From Bacillota bacterium (GTDB lineage: Bacteria > Bacillota > Negativicutes > Sporomusales > UBA7701), in contig JAEZLU010000295.1 in assembly GCA_023415075.1 (NCBI GenBank), positions 1 through 13,573 of the forward strand: a stretch of DNA of 13,573 nt, read 5' to 3'. The stretch's first letter is position 1, and every line of letters starts with the position of its first letter. Shown here piece by piece: positions 1 through 6,506 of this stretch. Position numbers and translations under genes: made by a program. The notes under the pieces were generated by a model. That model saw only the letters and a program-made list of their open reading frames with translations, was not told the origin of the DNA and made no database searches.

Positions 1-700
1 CGCCGCTCCAGTCGAACTTGCCGCTGTCGACCACCAGGCCGCCCATCGAGGTGCCGTGGCCGCCGATAAACTTGGTCGCCGAGTGGATGACAACGTCGGC
101 GCCGAAGTCGATTGGCCGGCAGAGGTATGGCGTGGCGAAGGTGCTGTCGATTATGAGGGGAATGCCGTTTTTATGGGCAATGGCGGCCGTCTTTTCGATG
201 TCGAGAACGTCGATTCGCGGGTTGCCGATGGTTTCGGCATACAAAGCCTTGGTTTTGGGCGTGATCGCCTTTTGGAAGTTATCCGGGTTGCGGGCATCGA
301 CAAAGTTTACCTTTATGCCCAGCCGCGGCAATGTGTAGGCGAACATGTTGTAGGTGCCGCCGTACAGGCTGGACGAGCTGACAATTTCATCGCCGGCCTG
401 GGCGATGTTGAATATGGCGGCGCTGATCGCGGCGTGACCGGAGGCAAAGGCCAGCGCGCCGACACCGCCTTCGAGGATGGCGATCCTTTTCTCGAGGACG
501 TCGCTGGTCGGGTTCATGATCCTGGTATATATATTGCCTGCCTCCTTGAGGGCAAAGAGATCGGCGGCGTGATCGGCGTCGCGGAATACGTAAGATGTGG
601 TCTGGTAAATAGGAACGGCCCGCGAGCCGGTGGCCGGGTCGGCGTCCTGGCCGCCGTGGACGGCTAATGTTGCGAAACGCAGGTTATCAGGCAGTGGCAT
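1..700 (-). CDS. metY: O-acetylhomoserine sulfhydrylase (aminocarboxypropyltransferase), N-terminal 233 residues, cut by window edge
   Basis: PLP-dependent Cys/Met metabolism enzyme. Members of this family make homocysteine (or methionine) from O-acetylhomoserine and sulfide (or methanethiol) in the cytoplasm. The visible 233 residues are about the first 55% of a usual ~425-residue protein; the rest lies left of the window. Family marks seen: the N-terminal LRFATLAVHGGQ, the IYTRIMNPTSDVLEKRIA block (residues 58-74), the GALAFASGHAA loop, IIDSTFATPYLC with the cofactor-ring Asp185, and the PLP-lysine motif HSATKFIGGHGT (Lys210). The long insert EAGNIYTRIMNPT fits OAH sulfhydrylases better than cystathionine synthases or lyases. 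The ATG is preceded by GAGAGGGG. The gene lies 58 nt after the aminotransferase stop and is probably the second gene of the S-box operon; a fragment of S-box leader lies just upstream. Family call is strong; substrate is inferred. Confidence 0.92.
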   Translation of the reverse strand, partial: MPLPDNLRFATLAVHGGQDADPATGSRAVPIYQTTSYVFRDADHAADLFALKEAGNIYTRIMNPTSDVLEKRIAILEGGVGALAFASGHAAISAAIFNIAQAGDEIVSSSSLYGGTYNMFAYTLPRLGIKVNFVDARNPDNFQKAITPKTKALYAETIGNPRIDVLDIEKTAAIAHKNGIPLIIDSTFATPYLCRPIDFGADVVIHSATKFIGGHGTSMGGLVVDSGKFDWSG

Positions 701-713
701 TTCATTTTCCCCT

Positions 714-738
714 CTCTGGATAAGAGTTGTATGGAGTT
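714..738 (-). repeat. Partial copy of the S-box 5' leader between aminotransferase and metY
   Basis: Positions 714-732 are identical over 19 nt to 2116-2134, the start of the SAM riboswitch leader. Read on the minus strand this is ATACAACTCTTATCCAGAG. The match continues imperfectly to 738 (23 of 25 positions). It contains the 5' strand of riboswitch stem P1 but nothing of the rest of the aptamer, and it runs straight into the metY ribosome binding site. It looks like the remnant of an S-box leader that once belonged to metY. Confidence 0.8.
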
Positions 739-758
739 ATGGCGGATTTACAGCAGGC

Positions 759-1931
759 TTAGCGTTGGAGCTTCGCCAGTCTTTCTGCAGCTGCCTCCAG
801 TGTCGACATTTCTTTGCAGAAGCAGAACCTGATAAGCTTCTGGCCGATGGGGCTGTCGGCACAGTAGAAACTCGAGCCGGGGACAACGGCCACGCCGATG
901 TCTTTGGTAAGATGCATGGCGAAATCGATGTCATTTTCGCCGCCGAGCGGCCTTATATCGGCCATGATATAGTAGGCACCGGCCGGCTTGAAGCATTCGA
1001 AGCCGGCTGCGGTGAGCGCGCCGTAAAGGAAGTCGCGCCGTTCGCGATAGAACGAAGCCAGATCGTTGTAATACTCCATGGGAAAACGCATGGCCTTGGC
1101 GGCGGCTACCTGGAGGGGCGCGGCCGCACCGACGGTGAGAAAATCATGAACTTTGCGGACCGAGGCGGATATTTCCGGCGACGCAACAACGTAACCAATC
1201 CGCCAGCCGGTGACGCTGTAGGTTTTGGAGATACTATTGACGATCAGCGTTCGTTCGGCCATTCCCGGCAGTTTCCACAGGGGAACGTGTTCAACTCCGT
1301 CGTAGATTATATGTTCGTATATTTCGTCGGTAAAGGCCAGTACGTCGTATTTGGCGCACAGCTCGGCGATATGGGTAAGCTCGGCCAGCGAAAAAACCTT
1401 GCCGGAGGGGTTGTGAGGCGTGTTGATGATGATGGCCCTGGTGCGGTCATTGAAGGCTGCATCCAGTTCGGCGAAATCGAGGTGGAAATCGGGCGCGTGC
1501 AGGCTGACATAGCGCGGTGTGGCGCCGCAAAGAATGGCATCGGCGCCGTAATTTTCGTAGAAAGGTTCGAACACTATGACTTCGTCGCCAGGATTCACGG
1601 TGGCCATAAGGGCGGCGATCATACCTTCGGTCGAGCCGCAGCAGACCGTAATCTGGCGTTCGGGGTCTAGCTGGATGTCATAGTCCCGGGCGAGTTTCCA
1701 GGCGATGGACTCCCGTAAATCTTTAGTCCCCCAGGTGATCGCATATTGGTTATGGTTGGCCATGACGGCGTCGACCGCCGCTTGTTTAATGGCCTCCGGG
1801 GCCGGAAAATCGGGGAAGCCCTGGGCGAGGTTGATTGCACCATGGGCGGCGGCCACCCGCGACATTTCGCGGATAACCGATTCCGTAAACTGACGGGCCT
1901 TTTGCGACGCATACCGTATTGTCTGGGTCAT
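759..1931 (-). CDS. PLP-dependent class I/II aminotransferase, probably methionine/2-oxo-4-methylthiobutanoate related
   Basis: Fold-type I aminotransferase of 390 residues, normal length for the family. Conserved residues seen: NTPHNPSGKV with Asn174, LAFTDEIYEH with Asp202 and Tyr205, the Schiff-base lysine in SISKTYSVTGWRIGY (Lys236, followed by Arg244), and the carboxylate-binding Arg368 in LIRFCFCKE. The N-terminal INLAQGFPDFPAPE is typical of the kynurenine / methionine (YbdL-like) aminotransferase group. ATG start with GAGGAGG nine bases upstream. First gene after a SAM-I riboswitch and followed by metY, so a role in methionine transamination or salvage is more likely than general aspartate or kynurenine work. 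The exact substrate is inferred from context only. Confidence 0.9.
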   Translation of the reverse strand: MTQTIRYASQKARQFTESVIREMSRVAAAHGAINLAQGFPDFPAPEAIKQAAVDAVMANHNQYAITWGTKDLRESIAWKLARDYDIQLDPERQITVCCGSTEGMIAALMATVNPGDEVIVFEPFYENYGADAILCGATPRYVSLHAPDFHLDFAELDAAFNDRTRAIIINTPHNPSGKVFSLAELTHIAELCAKYDVLAFTDEIYEHIIYDGVEHVPLWKLPGMAERTLIVNSISKTYSVTGWRIGYVVASPEISASVRKVHDFLTVGAAAPLQVAAAKAMRFPMEYYNDLASFYRERRDFLYGALTAAGFECFKPAGAYYIMADIRPLGGENDIDFAMHLTKDIGVAVVPGSSFYCADSPIGQKLIRFCFCKEMSTLEAAAERLAKLQR

Positions 1932-1974
1932 GTTATAGTTCCTCCTCTGTCACCTTAGCTTAGGGACATTTTTT

Positions 1975-2008
1975 ACAAACTTAAAACGCCCTTCGAGGGA
2001 AGGGCGTT
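1975..2008 (-). terminator. Rho-independent terminator of the SAM riboswitch expression platform
   Basis: A 10-bp perfect stem pairs 1985-1994 with 1999-2008 around a 4-nt loop, followed on the minus strand by a U-rich run (UUUUAAGUUU). It lies between the aptamer and the aminotransferase start. An alternative pairing exists: 2023-2030 (GAGAGGAG, overlapping the 3' strand of P1) can pair at 7 of 8 positions with the terminator's 5' arm and loop at 1995-2002 (CUUCCCUC). SAM-stabilised P1 would therefore release the terminator, the usual OFF-switch logic. Confidence 0.9.
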
Positions 2009-2021
2009 GTTGTCAAGTGCC

Positions 2022-2130
2022 TCTCCTCTCATCTTTCAGGATTGCTCCTGCTGGATTTGGCACCACTGCGCTACAGCGCCGGTTGCCGGGTGTCATCGGG
2101 CCAGTCCCTCGACCACTCTGGATAAGAGTT
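2022..2130 (-). ncRNA. SAM-I (S-box) riboswitch
   Basis: Minus-strand RNA with the S-box conserved core in order: P1 5' strand CUCUUAUC (2121-2128), CCAGAG, GAGGGACUGGCCCGAUGA, ACCCGGCAACC, a P3-type hairpin with GCGCUGUAGCGC, GUGGUGCCAAAUCC, GCAGGA...UCCUGA, then the P1 3' strand GAUGAGAG (2026-2033). This class binds S-adenosylmethionine and in Firmicutes shuts off methionine and sulfur genes when SAM is plentiful. It is followed by a terminator and then the aminotransferase-metY operon. Confidence 0.97.
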
Positions 2131-2147
2131 GTATTCAGTTGTTTTTG

Positions 2148-2177
2148 ATGATACCATGCGTTCCGGGAAATTGTCAA
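2148..2177 (-). promoter_or_regulatory. Sigma-A type promoter of the S-box operon
   Basis: Minus-strand TTGACA (2177-2172) and TATCAT (2153-2148), 18 bp apart. The start of transcription would be near 2141, about a dozen bases before the riboswitch P1 stem, which fits a leader transcript. Confidence 0.75.
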
Positions 2178-2240
2178 GAGCCCACGTCGAATTTATCGCA
2201 GACTTCATGATAAAGCCATTTCCACCAAAGATCTTTTGTA

Positions 2241-3716
2241 CTAGGATGCTAGATCTTCCAAGCCGACGTCGCCGGCAGCCGGCAAAAAAACCGTAAAGAC
2301 AGTGCCTTTCCCGGGCTCAGAATTAATATCGATTGTGCCGCCATGCCGATCGATGATGCTTTTGCATATCGCCAGCCCGAGGCCTGTACCGGAATCTTTG
2401 GTCGTATAAAACGGATCGAATATTTTATCCCGCAGTTCCGGGGCGATCCCGCAGCCGTCGTCGGCGACAGAAAGAACGATGCGATTACGCTGCTCGGCCG
2501 CTGTAATCACGACCGTCCCTTTGCCGACGATAGCTTCCATCGCGTTGCGGACGAGGTTGAGCACCAGTTGTTTAATTTCTTTTTCATCGGCAAAAATGAG
2601 GAGTTTTTCCGGCAGCGGCTGGAGGTTAACGACCGCGCCGGCTTTGCGGGCATCAGCCTGAATCAGGGGAAAAAGCTGAAAGATGAGGTCCGTCAAGTTG
2701 CAGCGCCCCATCTCGACCCGCCGGTTCTTGGCAAGGGACAGGAAAGCCGTGATAATCTCGTTTATCCTGCTGGTCTCGGCGAGAATAAGCGCATACTGCG
2801 AAGCCAGGTTTCCCTCCGCCTTGAGCAGCATTCTCTGCAGATAACCGCGGATCACAGTCATCGGGTTGCGGATTTCGTGAGCCAGCCCGGCCGCCATTTC
2901 ACCTATAAGATTCATCCGGTCTATTTTTGCCAGATCGGCAGCTACCCGTTCGCGGTCGGCGTAATCGGCCGTTAGCTGTTGCCGGAGGCTTTCAACGGTA
3001 TCGAGGAGCGGCAGAGCCTGGGGAAAGTCGCGGAAGCGGGATATATCGCCGCTGTCCCTGCGGATGGCCTCGATCAGGCCGGTGAGGGAAGTTTCAATGT
3101 CGCGCATGATATAGATCACGCCGATAAGCAGCAGCAGCCAGAGGATGATAAGCGTGGAAAGGCTGCGCAGCAGCTCGCTTTTTATGGTGGCGTCGATATC
3201 GGCGACTTTTACGTTGGCCCATAAATGGCCGATTAGTTGACCTTTATGAAGGATCGGCTGATTGATGGCCAGGATGCTTTGGCCGCCGTACGTGCTGCCT
3301 CCATCAATGACACCCACTTCGGTTAGACCGCTTGTGTAAACCCTCAATGCTTCCGACGTAGCCTCGGTCCCCAGAAGAGCGGGTTCGTCGGGAATAAGGG
3401 CCACAATATTTAAATCGCGCAAATATATGCCGAAGCTATATCCCGGCCAGGCCTCGGCATAACTGCGCAGGGCGGGCTCAAACTCGTCATAGAGAAGCTG
3501 CCTTTTTTCCACGGATGGTTCGTCACCGGCTACTAACTTATCCACGGCGGCCCAGGAAACGGGAAGGCAGCGGTTAAGACCGGCGACAACTGAGTAAAGT
3601 GCCAGCGTCTTTTCGCGTACAAGGCGATCCCTGGTAGCGTTGGCCTGAGAAACGGCATAAACGCAGAATGGGATGGTAATAAGTAGCACCAGCAGGAAAT
3701 AAGCTTTCTTAAACAT
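2241..3716 (-). CDS. Membrane-bound sensor histidine kinase (orphan)
   Basis: Two-component sensor kinase of 491 residues from the ATG; a TTG one codon upstream (3719) is also possible behind AAAGG. Layout: membrane helix about residues 5-23, an extracytoplasmic region of about 155 residues that resembles a small Cache/PAS-like sensor, second membrane helix about 188-204, a linker (HAMP-like or coiled), then HisKA with H-box AAGLAHEIRNPMTVIRGYLQ (His280) and HATPase_c with N-box LVLNLVRNAMEAI (Asn391), VADDGCGI and SGTGLGLAICKSI. All kinase boxes look intact. No response regulator gene is adjacent. Orphan kinases of this build in sporulating Firmicutes often feed the Spo0F/Spo0A phosphorelay, which is possible here but unproven; the signal is unknown. 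No clear terminator is seen between its stop and the S-box promoter. Confidence 0.9.
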   Translation of the reverse strand: MFKKAYFLLVLLITIPFCVYAVSQANATRDRLVREKTLALYSVVAGLNRCLPVSWAAVDKLVAGDEPSVEKRQLLYDEFEPALRSYAEAWPGYSFGIYLRDLNIVALIPDEPALLGTEATSEALRVYTSGLTEVGVIDGGSTYGGQSILAINQPILHKGQLIGHLWANVKVADIDATIKSELLRSLSTLIILWLLLLIGVIYIMRDIETSLTGLIEAIRRDSGDISRFRDFPQALPLLDTVESLRQQLTADYADRERVAADLAKIDRMNLIGEMAAGLAHEIRNPMTVIRGYLQRMLLKAEGNLASQYALILAETSRINEIITAFLSLAKNRRVEMGRCNLTDLIFQLFPLIQADARKAGAVVNLQPLPEKLLIFADEKEIKQLVLNLVRNAMEAIVGKGTVVITAAEQRNRIVLSVADDGCGIAPELRDKIFDPFYTTKDSGTGLGLAICKSIIDRHGGTIDINSEPGKGTVFTVFLPAAGDVGLEDLAS

Positions 3717-3745
3717 CAAGACTTGCCTTTCATTCGGGGCGTCGG

Positions 3746-3771
3746 CGACGAGCCGAAAATTCGGTGCGTCG
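3746..3771 (-). promoter_or_regulatory. Hairpin in the histidine kinase 5' leader
   Basis: CGACG (3746-3750) pairs with CGTCG (3767-3771) and, inside a 2x2 internal loop, CCGA pairs with TCGG around a 4-base loop. No T-run follows on either strand, so it is not a standard terminator. It ends about 30 bases before the kinase start and could affect the mRNA leader. Confidence 0.35.
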
Positions 3772-3831
3772 AATTAACCGATAGACTCAAGTTTGAATTT
3801 TTCTACATAAATGGAAATTATCCTCCAACGA

Positions 3832-3853
3832 AAAATGTCGATATCAACATTTT
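3832..3853. promoter_or_regulatory. 22-bp near-perfect inverted repeat upstream of the histidine kinase, possible operator
   Basis: AAAATGT at 3832-3838 is inverted as ACATTTT at 3847-3853, and the centre GATATC (3840-3845) is itself palindromic. Only the pair 3839/3846 breaks the symmetry. It lies in the AT-rich 219-bp gap between the kinase and yneA, about 115 bp from the kinase start, where a regulator site would be expected. No regulator is recognised. The rest of the gap holds the yneA terminator and the leader hairpin; I found no convincing promoter with good spacing. Confidence 0.4.
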
Positions 3854-3883
3854 ATTGTAAAAAGTGTAAAAAATTCCATGAAA

Positions 3884-3913
3884 TAAAATAAAAAAGCAGG
3901 CCGGATTGCCTGC
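3884..3913 (-). terminator. Terminator of yneA
   Basis: On the minus strand GCAGGC (3913-3908) pairs with GCCTGC (3901-3896) around a 6-nt loop and is followed directly by TTTTTTATTTTA. It begins 25 bases after the yneA stop codon. Confidence 0.85.
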
Positions 3914-3938
3914 TGGTAGTCGAGAGAACTATATATTA

Positions 3939-4235
3939 TCATTTCTTTATCGGCACTTTAAGGGTTTGACCGGGGTATATCGCGACATCGTTGCCCAGAT
4001 TGTTGCTTTTCTTTATCGCAATGACCAGATTGCGGACATCTTCCTTTTCGCCGACATATCTGCTGGCGATTGACCAAACGGTATCGCCGCGGGCTACCTG
4101 GACAATTTGGTAAGAGCCTTCGGTAAGCTGTCCGCTGGCATCGGCGCCGGAACCGAACGACCAAGCATAAAACAGGAATAAGACAACCAAGCCTACTTTG
4201 ATGATAAACTCCCCGGACACTCTGCGTCTGGCCAT
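3939..4235 (-). CDS. yneA: YneA-like SOS cell-division suppressor (membrane anchor plus LysM)
   Basis: Small envelope protein of 98 residues: basic N-terminus MARRRVSGEF, one membrane helix at about 11-26, a short linker, and a C-terminal LysM domain (about residues 43-95: YQIVQVARGDTVWSIASRY ... IYPGQTLKVP). In Bacillus the divergent lexA neighbour YneA has the same build and nearly the same size (~103 residues) and halts cell division during the SOS response. Position, orientation and LexA boxes here match that. The reading frame stays open upstream to 4385, but the ATG at 4235 is preferred: it has GGGGGGCAGGA just ahead, lies downstream of a good promoter, and leaves the operators outside the gene. 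Function is inferred from family plus context. Confidence 0.85.
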   Translation of the reverse strand: MARRRVSGEFIIKVGLVVLFLFYAWSFGSGADASGQLTEGSYQIVQVARGDTVWSIASRYVGEKEDVRNLVIAIKKSNNLGNDVAIYPGQTLKVPIKK

Positions 4236-4247
4236 ATTCCTGCCCCC

Positions 4248-4261
4248 CGAATGTATGTTCG
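4248..4261. promoter_or_regulatory. LexA (SOS) box 1, in the yneA leader
   Basis: CGAATGTATGTTCG matches the Firmicute SOS box CGAAC-N4-GTTCG at 9 of 10 defined positions. It lies between the predicted yneA transcription start and the yneA ribosome binding site, so bound LexA would block elongation or initiation. Confidence 0.75.
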
Positions 4262-4274
4262 TATCTGTGATTAA

Positions 4275-4304
4275 ATAATAGCACAGTACATATGTTCGGG
4301 TCAA
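4275..4304 (-). promoter_or_regulatory. yneA promoter
   Basis: Minus-strand TTGACC (4304-4299) and TATTAT (4280-4275) with an 18-bp spacer. A LexA-like box fills the spacer and a second one lies just past the expected start site near 4268. Confidence 0.7.
4285..4298. promoter_or_regulatory. LexA (SOS) box 2, inside the yneA promoter spacer
   Basis: AGTACATATGTTCG has a perfect GTTCG half and an imperfect other half (8 of 10 defined positions). It sits between the -35 and -10 of yneA, an effective place for a repressor. Weakest of the three boxes. Confidence 0.6.
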
Positions 4305-4324
4305 GGGGGCATTGATAATTTTTT

Positions 4325-4338
4325 CGAACAAATGTTTG
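4325..4338. promoter_or_regulatory. LexA (SOS) box 3, at the lexA -35
   Basis: CGAACAAATGTTTG matches CGAAC-N4-GTTCG at 9 of 10 defined positions and overlaps the start of the predicted lexA -35 element, as expected for lexA autoregulation. Confidence 0.8.
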
Positions 4339-4364
4339 CGATCTTTGCCAACAACTGTTATAAT
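4336..4364 (+). promoter_or_regulatory. lexA promoter
   Basis: A perfect -10 TATAAT at 4359-4364 and a weaker -35 TTGCGA at 4336-4341, 17 bp apart. LexA box 3 overlaps the -35. Predicted transcription start is near 4371. Confidence 0.75.
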
Positions 4365-4414
4365 TGATCTAGCAAGGACTGGCAACTATTTTGCGCGTTT
4401 GGAGGCTGAGTCTG

Positions 4415-5035
4415 TTGACCAAGGAACGTATGTTGAGTTCCCGCCAGAAGCAGATACTGAATTATATTAAAGAAACTTTACGGGCTAAAGGATACCCACC
4501 CTCTGTCAGGGAAATCGGTGAAGCCGTCGGCCTGAGCTCAAGCTCAACGGTGCACAGCCATCTGTCCAGGTTGGAGGAACTAGGCTATGTACGTCGTGAC
4601 CCGACCAAACCCCGGGCCATCGACGTTCTCGAGGAGGCGCCCTGGCGGCAAAAAGCGATGACTCCGGTGCCGCTCGTCGGCCGGGTGACTGCCGGCCAAC
4701 CGATACTGGCGGTGGAGAATATCGAGGAAACATATCCCCTGCCAAGTGAACTCGTGGGCAGCGACAACGTGTTTATGCTGGCTGTCCAGGGTGACAGCAT
4801 GATTAATGCCGGCATCCTCGACGGCGACTACGTGCTGGTGCGCGACCAGGAAACAGCCCGTAACGGCGAGATTATCGTGGCCCTGGTGGATGGCGAGGAA
4901 GCCACTGTAAAACGTTTCTTCAAAGAAAAAGATTATATCCGCCTGCAGCCGGAAAATGACTATCTCGAACCGATCACCTCCCGCAATGTGGCTATTTTGG
5001 GTAAAGTCATCGGCGTTTTCCGCCGCATCCACTAA
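4415..5035 (+). CDS. lexA: LexA, SOS repressor / self-cleaving serine peptidase
   Basis: Represses SOS genes and cleaves itself when RecA-ssDNA filaments form. The 206-residue length is normal. N-terminal winged helix-turn-helix: YPPSVREIGEAVGL with SSSSTVHSHLSRLEELGYV (about residues 27-59). The cleavage site is Ala93-Gly94 in GRVTAGQPI. The peptidase S24 catalytic pair is Ser128 in QGDSMINAG and Lys166 in EATVKRFF. Start choice: the TTG at 4415 has GGAGG nine bases upstream; the ATG at 4430 (MLSSRQKQIL) has AAGGA, but too close, and is the main alternative. A TTG at 4391 lies only about 20 bases after the predicted transcription start. Only plus-strand gene in the window, divergent from yneA, with a LexA box on its own promoter. 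Confidence 0.97.
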   Translation: MTKERMLSSRQKQILNYIKETLRAKGYPPSVREIGEAVGLSSSSTVHSHLSRLEELGYVRRDPTKPRAIDVLEEAPWRQKAMTPVPLVGRVTAGQPILAVENIEETYPLPSELVGSDNVFMLAVQGDSMINAGILDGDYVLVRDQETARNGEIIVALVDGEEATVKRFFKEKDYIRLQPENDYLEPITSRNVAILGKVIGVFRRIH

Positions 5036-5063
5036 AAAAAGAGGGCTTAGCCCTCTTTTTTTT
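5034..5063. terminator. Bidirectional terminator between lexA and the vanW-domain gene
   Basis: GAGGGC (5041-5046) and GCCCTC (5050-5055) form a stem around TTA. A T-run follows at 5056-5063 and an A-run precedes at 5034-5040, so it works for both converging transcripts. It ends two bases before the last codon of the VanW gene. Confidence 0.92.
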
Positions 5064-5064
5064 G

Positions 5065-6441
5065 TTATTTGATCCGGTGAGCGGGAGCCTTTGTGCCGAC
5101 CCGTACTATCCGGTCTTCGGGTTGATACTCGTCGGTCGCGAGAAATTCGCGGGCCAGTTCCTTGCCGCTGGCATACTTAATTCGGTAGGTACTGACAACG
5201 AAGCCCTTCTGTCCCTCCACATCGATTATCTCGCGGCCCACTTCAAGCGTGGGATCCTGTTTGATGACCGTATTGGGTTCGAGGACCTTCTTGTTGGCCG
5301 TGACCACCTGTATTTCCGGCGGGTTGGCCCGCAACTGGCCGAGCAGGTGAACGTTGACCCTGTCATCGGTAATATCGCACATGATATAAACGTTGGCGCC
5401 GGTATTATTGCGGAATTTGAAATCAAGATAGTTGTCGGCTACGGTGGCGTCCTGGCCAAGAGGAACATAGCCCGGCGGCCGGAAATGGGAGGTGCGTTCC
5501 TCGATGGCCATATCGGCCAGGAGCGCGGCGTTGTAGAGGGTGCTGCTTACCTGGCACACTCCCCCGCCCCAGTCGGGCACTAGGCGGCCGTTGATGAATA
5601 CCGGGGCAACTTTATAGCCGTACTGGGCCAGGCGGGGTCCGACATAGGTATTGAAGGAAAAGATATCGCCTTGCTTGACAAGCACGCCGTTCACGTTCCT
5701 GGCAGCGATGGCAATATTCTGCGAGCGGTTCTGGTCGCCAGGGTCAAAGAGAGTCGTGTAGGAGGCGATTACGCCGTCGATGCCCTCGAGGTCGCGGGCA
5801 TACACCGTAGGCTTTTGCTCATCGACCGCCAGCGGCATGGTAAAGGGGATTTTGGCGCTCATCTGAACAGCGATTGCCGACAGTGTTTTAGCCATATCAA
5901 CTTTGTAGCCGATTGCCTCCTGTGACTGGCTAACCGTGAAGTTGGTCAGGGCCAGCGAGGCATTTTTCGGTTCCTGGTCAACCGAGCCGGCAACCGCCAG
6001 CACTTTGGCATGGAGCTTGTCGTAGTCGTAGGCGACGTTAAGCGGCAGCGAAAGGCCGCGGTTGATTGTCAGATATCTTTCCTGCAGCCGGGTGAAGATA
6101 TTGCCGGTGCGGCCGACGGCATAGGCTTCGTTGGTCAGGGCCGCCTGGTCGATTTTGAGGTCGATATCCTGGGCGGTTATCGACCAGCTTTTGTCGCGGT
6201 AAACAAGGGTGATCGTCGCGTGCGTGGTCCAGTCGCGGAAGGCGGCGGCGATTTTTTCTTCGGCGGCCGGCCGCGACAAGCCACCGACATCGATATCGCC
6301 GACTTTGACGCCGCCGTAAATGTCGTCGGAGACCGTGAACGCCGCATCTATTGTTAGTGTGCCGATCAGGCTGAATAGAACGATGACGATCAGGAATGTT
6401 ATTAAATTCTTGGCGATGGGTTTGGATGTGATTGCTTCCAC
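5065..6441 (-). CDS. VanW-domain / G5-domain envelope protein (YoaR-like)
   Basis: 458-residue protein anchored by an N-terminal membrane helix (about 12-30) and otherwise probably outside the membrane. Order of parts: a region with YGGVKVGDIDVGGLSRPAAE (about 41-60) typical of the peptidoglycan-binding repeat found before VanW domains; the VanW domain at about 230-360, with the signature stretch from FSFNTYVGPR (261-270) to DWGGGVCQVSSTLYNAAL (290-307) and ERTSHFRPPGYVPLG; and a C-terminal G5 domain at about 375-450. Such proteins are linked to cell wall structure, but a biochemical role is not certain. GTG start with AGGAG seven bases upstream. Last gene of a probable three-gene operon, 65 bases after the PRC-barrel gene. 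Confidence 0.9.
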   Translation of the reverse strand: MEAITSKPIAKNLITFLIVIVLFSLIGTLTIDAAFTVSDDIYGGVKVGDIDVGGLSRPAAEEKIAAAFRDWTTHATITLVYRDKSWSITAQDIDLKIDQAALTNEAYAVGRTGNIFTRLQERYLTINRGLSLPLNVAYDYDKLHAKVLAVAGSVDQEPKNASLALTNFTVSQSQEAIGYKVDMAKTLSAIAVQMSAKIPFTMPLAVDEQKPTVYARDLEGIDGVIASYTTLFDPGDQNRSQNIAIAARNVNGVLVKQGDIFSFNTYVGPRLAQYGYKVAPVFINGRLVPDWGGGVCQVSSTLYNAALLADMAIEERTSHFRPPGYVPLGQDATVADNYLDFKFRNNTGANVYIMCDITDDRVNVHLLGQLRANPPEIQVVTANKKVLEPNTVIKQDPTLEVGREIIDVEGQKGFVVSTYRIKYASGKELAREFLATDEYQPEDRIVRVGTKAPAHRIK

Positions 6442-6482
6442 AGCTACACTCCTAATTCATCAGGCAGAATTTAAGCAGAAGC

Positions 6483-6498
6483 CCCCGCGCCGGCGGGG
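6483..6498. terminator. Short GC hairpin between the PRC-barrel and VanW genes
   Basis: CCCCGC and GCGGGG pair around a 4-base loop. Only a weak T-rich stretch follows on the minus strand, so it may be a leaky terminator or an RNA-stabilising stem rather than a full stop. Confidence 0.35.
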
Positions 6499-6506
6499 AC
6501 TTGGCA

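Noticed and set aside
630..1670. A long plus-strand reading frame of about 346 codons opposite the aminotransferase and metY
   Set aside because: The minus strand encodes two clear PLP enzymes with all catalytic residues; the plus frame has no recognisable domain and is an antisense shadow of GC-rich coding DNA.
2195..2243. Possible terminator after the histidine kinase gene
   Set aside because: Only a short AAAGATCTTT palindrome is present, without a stable stem or a T-run, so read-through toward the S-box promoter cannot be excluded.
3836..3842. A Spo0A-box-like TGTCGAT within the palindrome before the histidine kinase
   Set aside because: One mismatch to TGNCGAA in a 7-base motif is expected often by chance, and the larger 22-bp symmetry explains the site better.
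4236..4385. A longer N-terminus for yneA (50 extra residues)
   Set aside because: It would run through the yneA promoter and all three LexA boxes and has no ribosome binding site; the ATG at 4235 gives a standard anchor-plus-LysM protein.
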